This document shows positions 37,723-46,757 of a stretch of 64,000 nucleotides of DNA, piece by piece. Source of the DNA: Sphaerisporangium rubeum (GTDB lineage: Bacteria; Actinomycetota; Actinomycetes; Streptosporangiales; Streptosporangiaceae); NCBI RefSeq assembly GCF_014207705.1, contig NZ_JACHIU010000001.1, forward strand, positions 2,046,001-2,110,000, written 5' to 3'. The notes beneath the pieces are model-generated. The model was not told the DNA's origin. It did not search any database and was given only the letters and a program-made list of their open reading frames with translations. Within the stretch, counting starts at the first letter, position 1. Every line of letters starts with the position of its first letter. The position numbers and the translations under genes are program-made.

Positions 37723-38488
37723 ACCCCGCCTGATCCTTGTCCCGTTCTGGCTGACGTACGTCTTCCTGTACGCGCCGATCCTCGTGCTCGTCGTGATGTC
37801 GTTCAACTCCGGCAAGTCGCCGTACGTCTACGAGGGATTCAGCCTGAAGTGGTTCGGCGAGCTCGCCGGGAACGCCACCGTGCGCCAGGGCCTGGTCAAC
37901 ACGCTGATCGTGGCCGTCGGCGCGACCGTGCTGTCCACGGTGCTCGGCACGCTCCTCGCGGTCGGCATGGCGCGCTACACCAGGTCACGGCTGCTCGACG
38001 CGTTCGGCCTGCTGCCGGCCGTCATGCCGGACCTGGCGCTCGCCATCGGACTGCTGATCTTCTACTCGGCGATCCGGATGACGCTCGGCCTGCACTCGAT
38101 CGTCCTGGCGCACGCGGTGTTCGGCATGGCGTTCGTCGCGGCCGTGGTGCGCACGCGGCTCGCGCACGCCGACACCTCCCTGGAGGAGGCGTCACGCGAC
38201 CTCGGCGCGACACCGCTGACGACGTTCCTGCGCATCACGCTGCCGACGCTGGCCCCCGGCATCGCGGCGGGTGCGCTGCTCGCGTTCACGTTGTCCATCG
38301 ACGAGTTCGTGCTGGCGTTCTTCACCGCCGCGCCGACCGAGCCGACCCTGCCGATCGTCATCTACTCGATGGTGCGCTTCGGCGTCACCCCACAGATCAA
38401 CGCGCTGGCGACGTTGCTGCTCGCGGTGAGTTTCACCGTGGTCATCGCCGCGCAGCGCATGACCCGACTGACGGAGTCGCTTCGATGA
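37715..38488 (+). CDS. polyamine-type ABC permease (PotC/PotI class)
   Basis: 257 aa, GTG start. Six helices, with the EAA loop DTSLEEASRDLGATPLTTFLRI and the family-typical SIDEFVLAFFTAAP. It overlaps both neighbours (8 bases upstream, ATGA downstream). Confidence 0.94.
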   Translation: MRRPRLILVPFWLTYVFLYAPILVLVVMSFNSGKSPYVYEGFSLKWFGELAGNATVRQGLVNTLIVAVGATVLSTVLGTLLAVGMARYTRSRLLDAFGLLPAVMPDLALAIGLLIFYSAIRMTLGLHSIVLAHAVFGMAFVAAVVRTRLAHADTSLEEASRDLGATPLTTFLRITLPTLAPGIAAGALLAFTLSIDEFVLAFFTAAPTEPTLPIVIYSMVRFGVTPQINALATLLLAVSFTVVIAAQRMTRLTESLR

Positions 38489-39558
38489 CCGCTGTTTCAC
38501 GGGCCGAGCAGGCCCGCGCCGCGTCAGAGGCGCTGGTGGGGATCACCGGGGTCTCGCGGAGGTTCGGGGACGTCGTCGCCCTCGACGGTGTCACCCTGGA
38601 CATCAGGCAGGGAGAGTTCTTCGCGCTGCTCGGCCCGAGCGGCTGCGGCAAGACGACACTCCTGCGCATCCTCGCCGGCTTCGAGTCACCCGACGAGGGC
38701 ACCGTCACCCTGGACGGCGCCGACCTGCTGTCCCGGCCGGCGCACCGCCGTCCGGTCAACCTGATGTTCCAGTCGTACGCGCTGTTCCCCCACATGACCG
38801 TGGCGAAGAACGTCGCCTACGGCCTGGAACGCGAAGGGCTGCCGCGCGCCGAGGTGCGCACCCGCGTCGCAGAGGTGCTGGACACCGTGGGCCTCACCCC
38901 GCAGGCGGGACGCCGGCCGCACCAGCTGTCCGGCGGCCAGCGCCAGCGGGTCGCGCTGGCCCGTGCCATCGTGAAACGGCCCCGGCTGCTGCTGCTGGAC
39001 GAGCCGCTGTCCGCGCTGGACAAGAAGGTGCGGGCCGAGATGCAGCTGGAGCTCAAGCGGCTGCAGCACGAGGTCGGCATCACCTTCGTCGTGGTGACCC
39101 ACGACCAGGAGGAGGCGATGTCGCTGGCCGACCGCATCGCGGTGATGGACGAGGGCCGCGTGGAGCAGGTCGACGCACCCGTGCGGCTGTACGAGCGGCC
39201 CGCGACGCCGTTCGTCGCCGGCTTCATCGGGGACAACAACCTGTTCGAGGGCACCGCCGCCGGTGACGGCCTGGTGGTGCCGGGACTTGGCACGCTCCCG
39301 GCCACGGGAGGGTTCGCCGCCGGCGCGCCGGCGCTGCTCGGCGTGCGTCCGGAATCGGTGCGCCTGACCTCAGGCGGGGTGCTGCGCGGCGTCGTGGCCG
39401 ACGTGAGTTTCTTCGGCGGCGTGTCGCACATCGCCGTACGGGTGCCGGGACACGACCGGCCGGTGCTGGTCGCCGCGCAGGGACCCGCCAAGGTGCAGGC
39501 CGGCGCCGAGGTCGGGCTCGACTGGCGGGCCGCCGACGCGGTGCTGATCGCGCGGTGA
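38485..39558 (+). CDS. polyamine-type ABC transporter ATPase (PotA class)
   Basis: 357 aa. Walker A GPSGCGKTTLLRIL, signature QLSGGQRQRVALARAI, Walker B LLLDEPLSALD and switch His (VVTHDQEEAMSLADRIAVM) are intact. A C-terminal TOBE_2 regulatory domain spans about 275-355. The stop lies 2 bases from the convergent TetR stop, leaving no room for a separate terminator. Confidence 0.95.
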   Translation: MTAVSRAEQARAASEALVGITGVSRRFGDVVALDGVTLDIRQGEFFALLGPSGCGKTTLLRILAGFESPDEGTVTLDGADLLSRPAHRRPVNLMFQSYALFPHMTVAKNVAYGLEREGLPRAEVRTRVAEVLDTVGLTPQAGRRPHQLSGGQRQRVALARAIVKRPRLLLLDEPLSALDKKVRAEMQLELKRLQHEVGITFVVVTHDQEEAMSLADRIAVMDEGRVEQVDAPVRLYERPATPFVAGFIGDNNLFEGTAAGDGLVVPGLGTLPATGGFAAGAPALLGVRPESVRLTSGGVLRGVVADVSFFGGVSHIAVRVPGHDRPVLVAAQGPAKVQAGAEVGLDWRAADAVLIAR

Positions 39559-39560
39559 GC

Positions 39561-40169
39561 TCAGTCGCAGTCCAGCGCGTTGCCGGTGGCGACCCGCGCG
39601 TAGCCGAGGATGTTCTCCGCCGCCTCCCGCGGCCCGATCACCGGGTGCCTGGCCGTGATGCGGTAGCCGTAGGCGTCCTCCAGCGCGACCAGGTTGCGCG
39701 CGATCATCAGCGATTCACCGCTGAGCCGGAACACCTGGAGCGCCGCGCCGGTGTCGAGGATCGACTGGTACAGCGCGACCTGCCGGTCGTACAGCGTGGT
39801 GAGCAGCACGGCGTACACGCGGTTGCGCGCGGCGGCGCCACCGAGCTCGTTGAGCAGCCGCACACCCGGGTCGTCGGGACCGGACGGCAGGCCCGAGCGC
39901 ACCGTCACCACGAGCTTGCGCGCCGGCTCGCTGACCCCCGCCACGCGTTTGACCCGCAGCTCGTAGAACCGCTCCATGCCGGCGTGGTGCGCCTCGACCA
40001 GCAGCTCACCGAGGTCGGGGTAGTGGTAGAGCACCGCGCCGGACGTCAGCCCGGCCTCCTCGGCCACGTGGTTGAGGTGCACCCCCTGGGTGCCGTACCG
40101 CAGGATGGCACGCCGCGCGGCCTCGATGAGGTCCACGCGCCGATCGGCCCGGCTCTTGCGCGCGCTCAT
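39561..40169 (-). CDS. TetR-family transcription regulator
   Basis: 202 aa. The helix-turn-helix is at about residues 10-55 (GVHLNHVAEEAGLTSGAVLYHYPDLGELLVEAH). The C-terminal ligand domain resembles BetI-type regulators. The ATG at 40169 follows GGGGAGGGA; an ATG six codons upstream is less well placed. It faces the macrolide-type glycosyltransferase across a 132-bp gap and converges on the ABC importer. Control of the glycosyltransferase is the simpler reading, though BetI-like proteins also regulate amine transport. Confidence 0.92.
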   Translation of the reverse strand: MSARKSRADRRVDLIEAARRAILRYGTQGVHLNHVAEEAGLTSGAVLYHYPDLGELLVEAHHAGMERFYELRVKRVAGVSEPARKLVVTVRSGLPSGPDDPGVRLLNELGGAAARNRVYAVLLTTLYDRQVALYQSILDTGAALQVFRLSGESLMIARNLVALEDAYGYRITARHPVIGPREAAENILGYARVATGNALDCD

Positions 40170-40198
40170 GCGTCCCTCCCCGTTCACCCCGATGTTGA

Positions 40199-40223
40199 AG
40201 ACGGAGTCTAAAGTGCTCTGTCT
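40199..40223. promoter_or_regulatory. candidate TetR operator
   Basis: AGACGGAG (40199-40206) and CTCTGTCT (40216-40223) form an inverted repeat matching in 7 of 8 positions across a 9-bp spacer, in the gap between the divergent TetR and glycosyltransferase genes. Confidence 0.4.
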
Positions 40224-40301
40224 CTTCCTAGCTAGCGATACCTGCGTTCCCGAGTACCCAGCCCATGTTTTTTGAACCCACCTTCAACTAATGGAGGACC
40301 G

Positions 40302-41576
40302 ATGGCCACCATTCTGTTCATGCCGGAAAGCGCCTACGGGCCGACGAACAACTGCATCGGCGTCGCCGACATCCTTCGGCAGCGTGGTCACCGCGTGGTC
40401 TTCGCCGCGGAGGCGTCGTGGAAGGGCAAGCTCACCGCGCTCGGCTTCGAGGAGGATCTGGTCGACCTGGCCCCGCCGGCCGAGGAGGAGCAGGACGCGG
40501 GACAGTTCTGGAAGGACTTCATCCGCGACACCGCACCCGAGTACCGCAAGTCCACGCTGGAGCAGCTGGAGACCGTCACCAAGCCGATCTGGGACGCGCT
40601 CATCGACGGCACCAAGTACTGCGAGCCGCAGCTCAAGGCCATCATCGAGCGGGTACGACCGGACGTGATCGTCGAGGACAACGTGATCGCGTTCCCGGCC
40701 CTGGTCACCGCGGGAAAGCCGTTCGTGCGCATCGTCTCGTGCAACCCGCTGGAGGTGAAGGGGGACGGCGTGGCGCCGGTGTTCTCCGGCCTGCCGGCGG
40801 ACGACCCCTCGCAGTGGGACGCGTTCCGCGCCGAGTACGACCGCACGCACCGTGAGATCTGGGAGGCGTTCAACGCCTGGGTGGTGGAGCAGGGGGCTCC
40901 CGCGCTGCCGGACCTGGAGTTCATCCACGAGGGGGACCTGAACCTCTACGTGTACCCGGAGATCCTCGACTACACCGACGCGCGGCCCCTCGGGCCGTCC
41001 TGGCACCGGCTGGACTCCTCGGTCCGCGAGACCGACGACAATTTCCTGATGCCCGAATCCCTGGCCGGCGGCGAGGGTTCGCTGGTCTACTTCTCGCTCG
41101 GCTCGCTCGGCTCGGCCGACGTCGAGCTGATGCAGCGGGTCATCGACCTGCTCGGCACCACGCCGCACCGCTACATCGTCTCCAAGGGTCCGCTGCACGA
41201 GGAGATCAAGCTGGCGGACAACATGTGGGGCGCCGAGATCGTGCCGCAGACCAAGATCCTTCCGCTGGTCGACCTGGTCATCACGCACGGCGGCAACAAC
41301 ACCACCACCGAGGCGCTGCACTTCGGCAAGCCGATGATCCTGCTGCCGCTGTTCTGGGACCAGTACGACAACGCGCAGCGTGTGCACGAGCTGGGCTACG
41401 GCGTGCGGCTGTCGACGTACAGCTTCGCCGACGAGGAGCTCACCGGCGCGGTGGAGCGCCTGCTCGGCGACGCGGACCTGCGCGCGCGGCTCGCCGCGGC
41501 CGGTGAGGAGATCCGCAGGCGGGACGGCCTGCGCAAGGCCGCCGACCTGATCGAAGGCGCCGCGGCCCCGGCCTGA
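40302..41576 (+). CDS. GT1 glycosyltransferase, macrolide-glycosyltransferase type
   Basis: 424 aa GT-B enzyme. The N-terminal acceptor domain begins ILFMPESAYGPTNNCIGVADILRQRG. The donor-binding region has VPQTKILPLVDLVITHGGNNTTTEALHFGKPMILLP near residue 315-350, the MGT/UGT signature. Such enzymes glucosylate macrolides or other hydrophobic acceptors. The ATG at 40302 follows ATGGAGGA. No polyketide genes are near, so detoxification is more likely than biosynthesis. Confidence 0.9.
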   Translation: MATILFMPESAYGPTNNCIGVADILRQRGHRVVFAAEASWKGKLTALGFEEDLVDLAPPAEEEQDAGQFWKDFIRDTAPEYRKSTLEQLETVTKPIWDALIDGTKYCEPQLKAIIERVRPDVIVEDNVIAFPALVTAGKPFVRIVSCNPLEVKGDGVAPVFSGLPADDPSQWDAFRAEYDRTHREIWEAFNAWVVEQGAPALPDLEFIHEGDLNLYVYPEILDYTDARPLGPSWHRLDSSVRETDDNFLMPESLAGGEGSLVYFSLGSLGSADVELMQRVIDLLGTTPHRYIVSKGPLHEEIKLADNMWGAEIVPQTKILPLVDLVITHGGNNTTTEALHFGKPMILLPLFWDQYDNAQRVHELGYGVRLSTYSFADEELTGAVERLLGDADLRARLAAAGEEIRRRDGLRKAADLIEGAAAPA

Positions 41577-41954
41577 GCCCGTGATCCGCCTCTGTGGTCA
41601 CATCTGTCGCGTTCTGCCACCTTCGTGATTGTCTCCCGGCGCCGGTCCGGAACCGGCGCCGGAGCGAGGACGACTGGGCCATGATGGGCGATGTCAGTCG
41701 ATCCGCCGCCGGGTCAGGAACACGTGTCGTCCCGGTCCCCCGTGCTCTCCGCTCGCATAGTTACGGAAGCGAGAAGGGGGATTTATCCGCTTAGATGGGT
41801 GTTTGGTGACATTTGTCAATCAATGTGCTGTTGGCCGATCTGGTACGGGTGTGTTGCAATTACCCTCGCCTGATGGATGTCTCGGACGTCTCATGCGCCC
41901 CGCGCGTGACGTACCCCCCTACACGCCAGGCCCGGTGAGAGGTTGCGAAATCCA
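41577..41954. other. 378-bp gene-free spacer before conservon 2
   Basis: It holds the hairpin at 41636-41662, then an AT-richer stretch (about 41755-41880) likely to contain the conservon 2 promoter. No gene is seen. The last 20 bases (GAGAGGTTGCGA then GTG) resemble the corresponding site before conservon 3. Confidence 0.55.
41636..41662 (+). terminator. hairpin terminator after the glycosyltransferase
   Basis: CCGGCGCCGGT and ACCGGCGCCGG are a perfect 11-bp stem with a 5-nt loop, 60 bases after the stop codon. No U-run. Confidence 0.6.
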
Positions 41955-44900
41955 GTGAGCACACAGGACCCTCGGGGCAATCCGGGTCGTAGTGGCCGCG
42001 TGGAGCGGTCCGCGTCCCCCTTGCCACGCACGCAGAAGGGCGGAAGCTGGCTCAGGCTGCGCAACTGGCGTGTGCGATCACGACTGATCGCCCTCATCAT
42101 CATCCCCACCATCGTCGGCGTGATCCTCGGCGCCGTGCAGCTCACCAACGCCGTCGGCACGTCCGGCGAGTACAGCCGTCTCACCGAGGTCGCCGCCCTC
42201 GTCGAACGCATCGACGTCCTCATCCATGAAGTGGACAAGGAACGCGACCTCACCGCGTGGTACATCGCGGAGGGCCGCCGCCAGGCCCGCTTCAAGAAGG
42301 TGCGCGAACAGCAGGACGCCGTCGACCAGGCCCGCGAACCGGTGCTCTCCATGGTCTCCGACCTGGACTCCTCGCACACCGCGCGTGTCCGCGCCGAAGC
42401 CGACGAGATCCGCCGCTGGCTGGAAGGCCTGCCGGGTCTGCGTGAACGTATCGCCGAGCCGTCGGTGCCCCCCCGAGCGGCGCTGCGCATGTACTCCGCC
42501 GTGATCGGCGTCCTGCAGAGCATGCAGGGCGAGCTCGGCACCTCCGGCTTCGACCAGCGCCTGCTCGGCGACAGCATCGCGCTCAACGCGCTCAGCCAGG
42601 CCAAGGAAGAGGTCGCGCGCCAGCGCGGCCTCATGACCGTCGCCCTGACCTCCCGCGCCTCCGGCGGCACCGGGTTCGACTACGACGACTTCGTCGACTT
42701 CCCCGGTTCGTTCAGCCGCCAGGAGAGCCAGACCACGAGGTTCTTCGCCGAGGCCTCCCCGGCCGACGTGGACTTCTACAACGACACCGTGCGCGGCCAG
42801 CAGGTCGACCGGGCCGACTCGATGCGCGCGCTCGCGCTGGCGCAGCTGCGGCAGTTCAAGGAGATCCAGGACCTCGACCCGCTGCGCCGCGACGACACCT
42901 CGGTCTGGTACGCCGCCACCTCCGCGGTGGTCGACCGCATGCGCCAGGTCGAGGAACGGCTCGCCGGATCGGTCGTCCAGCAGAGCCAGGCCCTTCGTGA
43001 CGAGGCGCAGCGGCAGGCCCTCATCTCCGGTGGCCTCATCCTCGTACTGCTGCTGCTGGTCCTCATCATCACCGCCGTCGTCGCGAGCTCGCTGACCCGG
43101 CCGCTGCGCCGCCTGCGCGCCGAGGCACTGGAGATCGCCGGCGTGCGGCTGCCGGAGACGGTGCAGCGTCTGCGCGAGTCCTCCGACAGCAACCCGTCGG
43201 CCGAGGTCATTCCCATCGGCGTGTCCTCCAGGGACGAGATGGGTGAGGTCGCGCGGGCCTTCGACGAGGTCCACCGCGAGGCGATCCGCCTGGCCGGTGA
43301 CGAGGCCCGCCTGCGCAGCAACGTCAACGCGATGTTCGTCAACCTCTCCCGGCGCAGCCAGACGCTGGTGGAACGGCAGCTCAGCCTCATCGACGGACTG
43401 GAGCAGGGCGAACAGGACGAGAACCGTCTGTCCAACCTGTTCAAGCTGGACCACCTGGCCACCCGCATGCGCCGCAACAGCGAGAACCTGCTGGTCCTCG
43501 CGGGGCAGGAGCCCGCGCGGCGCTGGAGCCAGCCCGTCCCGCTGGTCGACATCGTGCGTGCCTCGCTGTCGGAGGTCGAGGGGTACGAGCGGGTGGACCT
43601 GCGCGTCCAGTCCGGCACCTCCGTCGTCGGCCAGGCCGTGAACGACGTCGTGCACCTGGTGGCCGAGCTGGTGGAGAACGCCATCTCCTTCTCGCCGCGC
43701 GAGACCAAGGTCCTGGTGTCGAGCAACCGCATCGACGGCGGCGGCGTCATGATCTCGGTGAGCGACAGCGGGATCGGCATGACGGCCGACGAACTGGCCG
43801 AGGCCAACTGGCGGCTCGCCAACCCGCCGGTGGTGGACGTGTCGGTGTCCCGGCGCATGGGCCTGTTCGTGGTCGGCCGCCTCGCGCTGCGCCACAACAT
43901 CCGCGTCCAGTTGCGCCAGCAGGACGCCGGCGGGCTCAACGCCATGGTGCTGCTGCCGGACGCTCTGCTGTCGGCGACCGGCGCGCCGCAGTTCGCCGGC
44001 ATGCCGGCCGAGGCGATGGGCCCGGCGACCGGCGGGCAGTACGGAGCGCCGCAGGCGCCGTCGTTCGGCGCTCCCGGCGGCGGCTTCGAACCGGCGCGCG
44101 GCGGCGCTCGTCCGGCGGCCTTCGGCGCCGACGACCACGCCGTGCCGGCCCCGGCCGGCGGCCAGGGCACGTTCCCCGGGTCGTTCGAGCGCGACAATCC
44201 CTTCGAGCGGTTCGAGCGCGACCCGTTCGAGCGGCCCGCCGCGGCCCGGTCGCCTTTCGAACGGTCAGGCGCGCCACGCGACATGTTCGAGAGCCCCGCC
44301 GTCGCGCAGCCGCCGGGAGGCAATCCGTTCGAGCGCGCCGACGGCCAGGACCCGTTCGACAAGTACTTCAACCCCAACCCGCCGCTCGACACCCCGTGGC
44401 CGGCGGACGTGCCACCGCCGGGCAGCGGCGCCGGCGCCGGCTGGCCGGGTCTCGCCGACCAGGAGACCGCGTCGTGGCCCGCCGTACCCGGCGGTCCGCA
44501 GGGACCGTCGTCGTACGGCGGCGCGCAGGGCCCCTCGTCGTTCGGCGGCCCGCAAGGACCGTCGTCGTTCGGCGGCCCGCAGGGACCGTCGTCGTTCGGC
44601 GGTCCGCCGACCGGCGGCTCGATGTTCGGCCCGCCGACCGGCGGCTCGGCCACAGGACCGCTGGCGGCCGGTCCGCTCGGCCGGTCCAGCCGCTTCGGCG
44701 GCGTACCCGACCTGGACCACACCGGTCCCCTCCCCGCCGTGAGCAGTTCCGCGCTCGACGGCGGCGAGGAGGAATACCTGCCGATCTTCGCCGCGGTCGA
44801 GTCGGACTGGTTCCGCCGCAGCGACCTCCCCGCGCAGCCGCAGAGCGAAGAGGTCGTCGTGCGCGAGGAGCAGCCGGTGCCGTCCGCCGGCAGGCACGAC

Positions 44901-45227
44901 GACGAGGAGCCGGCGCGGGCCTGGTCGTCCCCAGGTGACGCCGGCTGGCAGGCCGCGCAGGCGGTCAAGGAGCCGTCACTCGGCGGCGTCACCTCCTCAG
45001 GCCTCCCGAAGCGCGTCCCGAAGGCCAACCTCGTGCCGGGGTCGGCCGAGCCGACCCCTTCGGTGTTCAGCCCGCCACCCTCGCTGTCACCCGACCGGGT
45101 GCGCAGCCGGCTGTCGAGCTTCCAAGAGGGTGTGCGCAAGGGCCGGGCCGTGGCCCGGGGCGAACATCTCGACGAGGACTCTTCTTCACCCATGAGAAAC
45201 AGTGAACGGAACAAGGAGGACTCGTGA
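41955..45227 (+). CDS. cvnA: conservon 2 sensor-like histidine kinase CvnA
   Basis: 1090 aa from GTG 41955. It has membrane helices at about 40-62 and 354-380 that flank the external helical domain. A HAMP-like linker follows, then LDHLATRMRRN near 497 and HATPase_c about 562-668 (LVAELVENAISFSP, VSDSGIGMT). The tail of about 420 residues has repeated Phe-Glu-Arg words (NPFERFERDPFER) and a four-unit QGPSSFGGP repeat. EEYLPIFAAVESDWFRR follows (from 44769), then GLPKRVPKANLVPGS and RLSSFQEGVRKGRA. GAGAGG 12 bases before the GTG supports this start. The end overlaps cvnB (GTGA). Confidence 0.94.
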   Translation: MSTQDPRGNPGRSGRVERSASPLPRTQKGGSWLRLRNWRVRSRLIALIIIPTIVGVILGAVQLTNAVGTSGEYSRLTEVAALVERIDVLIHEVDKERDLTAWYIAEGRRQARFKKVREQQDAVDQAREPVLSMVSDLDSSHTARVRAEADEIRRWLEGLPGLRERIAEPSVPPRAALRMYSAVIGVLQSMQGELGTSGFDQRLLGDSIALNALSQAKEEVARQRGLMTVALTSRASGGTGFDYDDFVDFPGSFSRQESQTTRFFAEASPADVDFYNDTVRGQQVDRADSMRALALAQLRQFKEIQDLDPLRRDDTSVWYAATSAVVDRMRQVEERLAGSVVQQSQALRDEAQRQALISGGLILVLLLLVLIITAVVASSLTRPLRRLRAEALEIAGVRLPETVQRLRESSDSNPSAEVIPIGVSSRDEMGEVARAFDEVHREAIRLAGDEARLRSNVNAMFVNLSRRSQTLVERQLSLIDGLEQGEQDENRLSNLFKLDHLATRMRRNSENLLVLAGQEPARRWSQPVPLVDIVRASLSEVEGYERVDLRVQSGTSVVGQAVNDVVHLVAELVENAISFSPRETKVLVSSNRIDGGGVMISVSDSGIGMTADELAEANWRLANPPVVDVSVSRRMGLFVVGRLALRHNIRVQLRQQDAGGLNAMVLLPDALLSATGAPQFAGMPAEAMGPATGGQYGAPQAPSFGAPGGGFEPARGGARPAAFGADDHAVPAPAGGQGTFPGSFERDNPFERFERDPFERPAAARSPFERSGAPRDMFESPAVAQPPGGNPFERADGQDPFDKYFNPNPPLDTPWPADVPPPGSGAGAGWPGLADQETASWPAVPGGPQGPSSYGGAQGPSSFGGPQGPSSFGGPQGPSSFGGPPTGGSMFGPPTGGSATGPLAAGPLGRSSRFGGVPDLDHTGPLPAVSSSALDGGEEEYLPIFAAVESDWFRRSDLPAQPQSEEVVVREEQPVPSAGRHDDEEPARAWSSPGDAGWQAAQAVKEPSLGGVTSSGLPKRVPKANLVPGSAEPTPSVFSPPPSLSPDRVRSRLSSFQEGVRKGRAVARGEHLDEDSSSPMRNSERNKEDS
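44499..44606 (+). repeat. 27-bp in-frame tandem repeat in the CvnA2 tail
   Basis: Four units start at 44499, 44526, 44553 and 44580, each encoding QGPSS(Y/F)GG(A/P). The last two units differ by a single base. It adds to a low-complexity, probably flexible linker. Confidence 0.9.
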
Positions 45228-45646
45228 GGGAGCTGAGCCAGGCTGCTCGCGGAGTCAACTGGTTGATCACCGACTTCGTGAACAACGTGCCGGGGGTGGC
45301 CCACACCGTGGTCGTCTCCTCGGACGGGTTGCCGCTGGCGTTCTCCGAGGGCTTTCCAAAGGATCGGGCCGATCAACTGGCGGCGGTCGCCGCGGGCCTG
45401 ATCAGCCTGACTCAAGGCGCCTCCCGGGTGTTCGAGGGGGGTGCGGTCACGCAGACCGTGGTGGAGATGCAGCGTGGGTTGTTGCTGATCATGTCGATCA
45501 GTGACGGTTCGTGCCTGGCCGTGCTGGCGGCCCCGGACTGTGACATGGGTCTGGTGGCCTACCAGATGACTTTGCTTGTCGAGCGTGCCGGTCAGGTCTT
45601 GACCCCGGCGGTGCGTGCAGAACTCCAGGCGTCTCAACCTCGGTGA
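45224..45646 (+). CDS. cvnB: conservon 2 roadblock/LC7 protein CvnB
   Basis: 140 aa. The start MRELSQAARGVNWLITDFVNNVPGVAHTVVVSSDGL and end LLVERAGQVLTPAVRAELQASQPR match the conservon 3 copy nearly throughout. GTG start coupled to cvnA2. The stretch 45419-45570 differs from conservon 3 at only one base (45507), pointing to recent recombination between the copies. Confidence 0.96.
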   Translation: MRELSQAARGVNWLITDFVNNVPGVAHTVVVSSDGLPLAFSEGFPKDRADQLAAVAAGLISLTQGASRVFEGGAVTQTVVEMQRGLLLIMSISDGSCLAVLAAPDCDMGLVAYQMTLLVERAGQVLTPAVRAELQASQPR

Positions 45647-45669
45647 GACGCCGGTGAGAGGAGAAGGCT

Positions 45670-46137
45670 GTGGCACCCCGCGGCTGGACGGATGACGGTG
45701 ACCCGCTGAGCGGGCCGCCGTCCTACCCGTCGATCAACGACGCGCGCCGGTACCCCGGCGACGCGCCGGCACCACCGGGGCCGGGCCCCGGGCCGGTGGA
45801 GCAGAGCTCCCTGGTACGTCCCTACGCCATGACGGGTGGCCGCACCGCTCCACGGACCGCGCTCGCCCTTGAGGCCCTGGTCTCCTCCTTGTTGTCGACC
45901 CATCAAGACATCTCGACGCTCACCCCGGAGAAGCAGGCGATCAGCCAGCTCTGCCGCCAGGTGCGGTCGGTCGCCGAGATCGCCGCGCTGCTCCGCGTGC
46001 CCCTCGGGGTGGCCCGTGTCGTCATCGCCGACATGGCCGCCGAGGGCCTGGTCCAGGTCCACCAGCCGCAACTGGACACGGGTAAGCCTGATCTCAACTT
46101 GCTCGAAAGGGTTCTCAGTGGACTTCGCAGGCTCTAA
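45670..46137 (+). CDS. cvnC: conservon 2 DUF742 protein CvnC
   Basis: 155 aa from a GTG following GAGAGGAGAAGGC. The N terminus is about 35 residues longer than in the other two copies and Pro/Gly-rich (PGDAPAPPGPGPGP). It is followed by VRPYAMTGGRTAP and the helix-turn-helix-like core LCRQVRSVAEIAALLRVPLGVARVVIADMAAEGLV, then LLERVLSGLRRL. Confidence 0.95.
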   Translation: MAPRGWTDDGDPLSGPPSYPSINDARRYPGDAPAPPGPGPGPVEQSSLVRPYAMTGGRTAPRTALALEALVSSLLSTHQDISTLTPEKQAISQLCRQVRSVAEIAALLRVPLGVARVVIADMAAEGLVQVHQPQLDTGKPDLNLLERVLSGLRRL

Positions 46138-46438
46138 CCGGGCCCCGGCACTGACCTCGACGAAGATCGTCGTCGCCGGGGGCTTCGGCGTCGGCAAGAC
46201 GACCTTCGTCGGCGCCGTGTCGGAGATCGTCCCCCTCACCACAGAAGCCGTCATGACCGACGCCAGCGCCGGCATCGACGACCTGGGACTCACCCCCCAC
46301 AAGACCACGACCACCGTCGCCATGGACTTCGGCCGCGTGTCACTGGACCAGGACCTCATCCTGTACCTGTTCGGCACCCCCGGCCAGCACCGCTTCTGGT
46401 TCATGTGGGACGACCTCGTACGCGGCGCCATCGGCGCG
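46093..46438 (+). repeat. 346-bp perfect repeat, copy in conservon 2
   Basis: Identical base for base to 55480-55825 (offset 9387). It covers the cvnC end, the overlap and the 5' half of cvnD. Flanks on both sides differ. Confidence 0.95.
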
Positions 46439-46714
46439 GTGGTGCTGGTGGACACGCGGCGGCTGGCCGACTGCTTCCCCGCCATCGACTACTTCGAGGA
46501 GGCGCAGCTGCCGTTCGTGGTCGGCGTCAACGGCTGGGACGGGCACTACGCGCACGCCGACGAGGAGGTCCGTGAGGCGCTGACCCTCGCGCCGCACATC
46601 CCGCTGGTCCGCACCGACGCGCGTTCGCGCGACTCGGTGAAGTCCACGCTGATCGCGCTGGTGGAACACGCGCTGACGATGCGGGTGGCGGTCCCCGGCT
46701 GGGGAGGCCGCTGA
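46118..46714 (+). CDS. cvnD: conservon 2 small GTPase CvnD
   Basis: 198 aa, same motifs as the other CvnD proteins (GGFGVGKTTFVG, FGTPGQHRFWFMWDDL, VGVNGWDG). Its DNA is a mosaic: bases up to 46438 are identical to cvnD3 over 346 bp (counting the cvnC end), and 46430-46504 are identical to cvnD1. Only the last third is its own. GTG start inside cvnC. Confidence 0.95.
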   Translation: MDFAGSNRAPALTSTKIVVAGGFGVGKTTFVGAVSEIVPLTTEAVMTDASAGIDDLGLTPHKTTTTVAMDFGRVSLDQDLILYLFGTPGQHRFWFMWDDLVRGAIGAVVLVDTRRLADCFPAIDYFEEAQLPFVVGVNGWDGHYAHADEEVREALTLAPHIPLVRTDARSRDSVKSTLIALVEHALTMRVAVPGWGGR

Positions 46715-46726
46715 GCCTCCGGCCGC

Positions 46727-46747
46727 GGACCGCCACCCCGGCGGTCC
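46727..46747. terminator. hairpin between conservon 2 and the convergent methyltransferase
   Basis: GGACCGCC/GGCGGTCC is an 8-bp perfect stem with a 5-nt loop in the 43-bp gap between two convergent genes, suitable as a shared terminator. Confidence 0.55.
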
Positions 46748-46757
46748 CGCGCCGACG

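Noticed and set aside
42776-45676. A 966-codon minus-strand frame opposite cvnA2
   Set aside because: Composition is Ser/Arg-rich with no domain; it is the shadow of a gene with kinase motifs and in-frame repeats.
45670-45780. Wrong start for cvnC2, giving its extra N-terminal residues
   Set aside because: The GTG at 45670 has a good GAGGAGAAGG site upstream, and no equally placed start lies nearer the conserved core, so the extension was kept.
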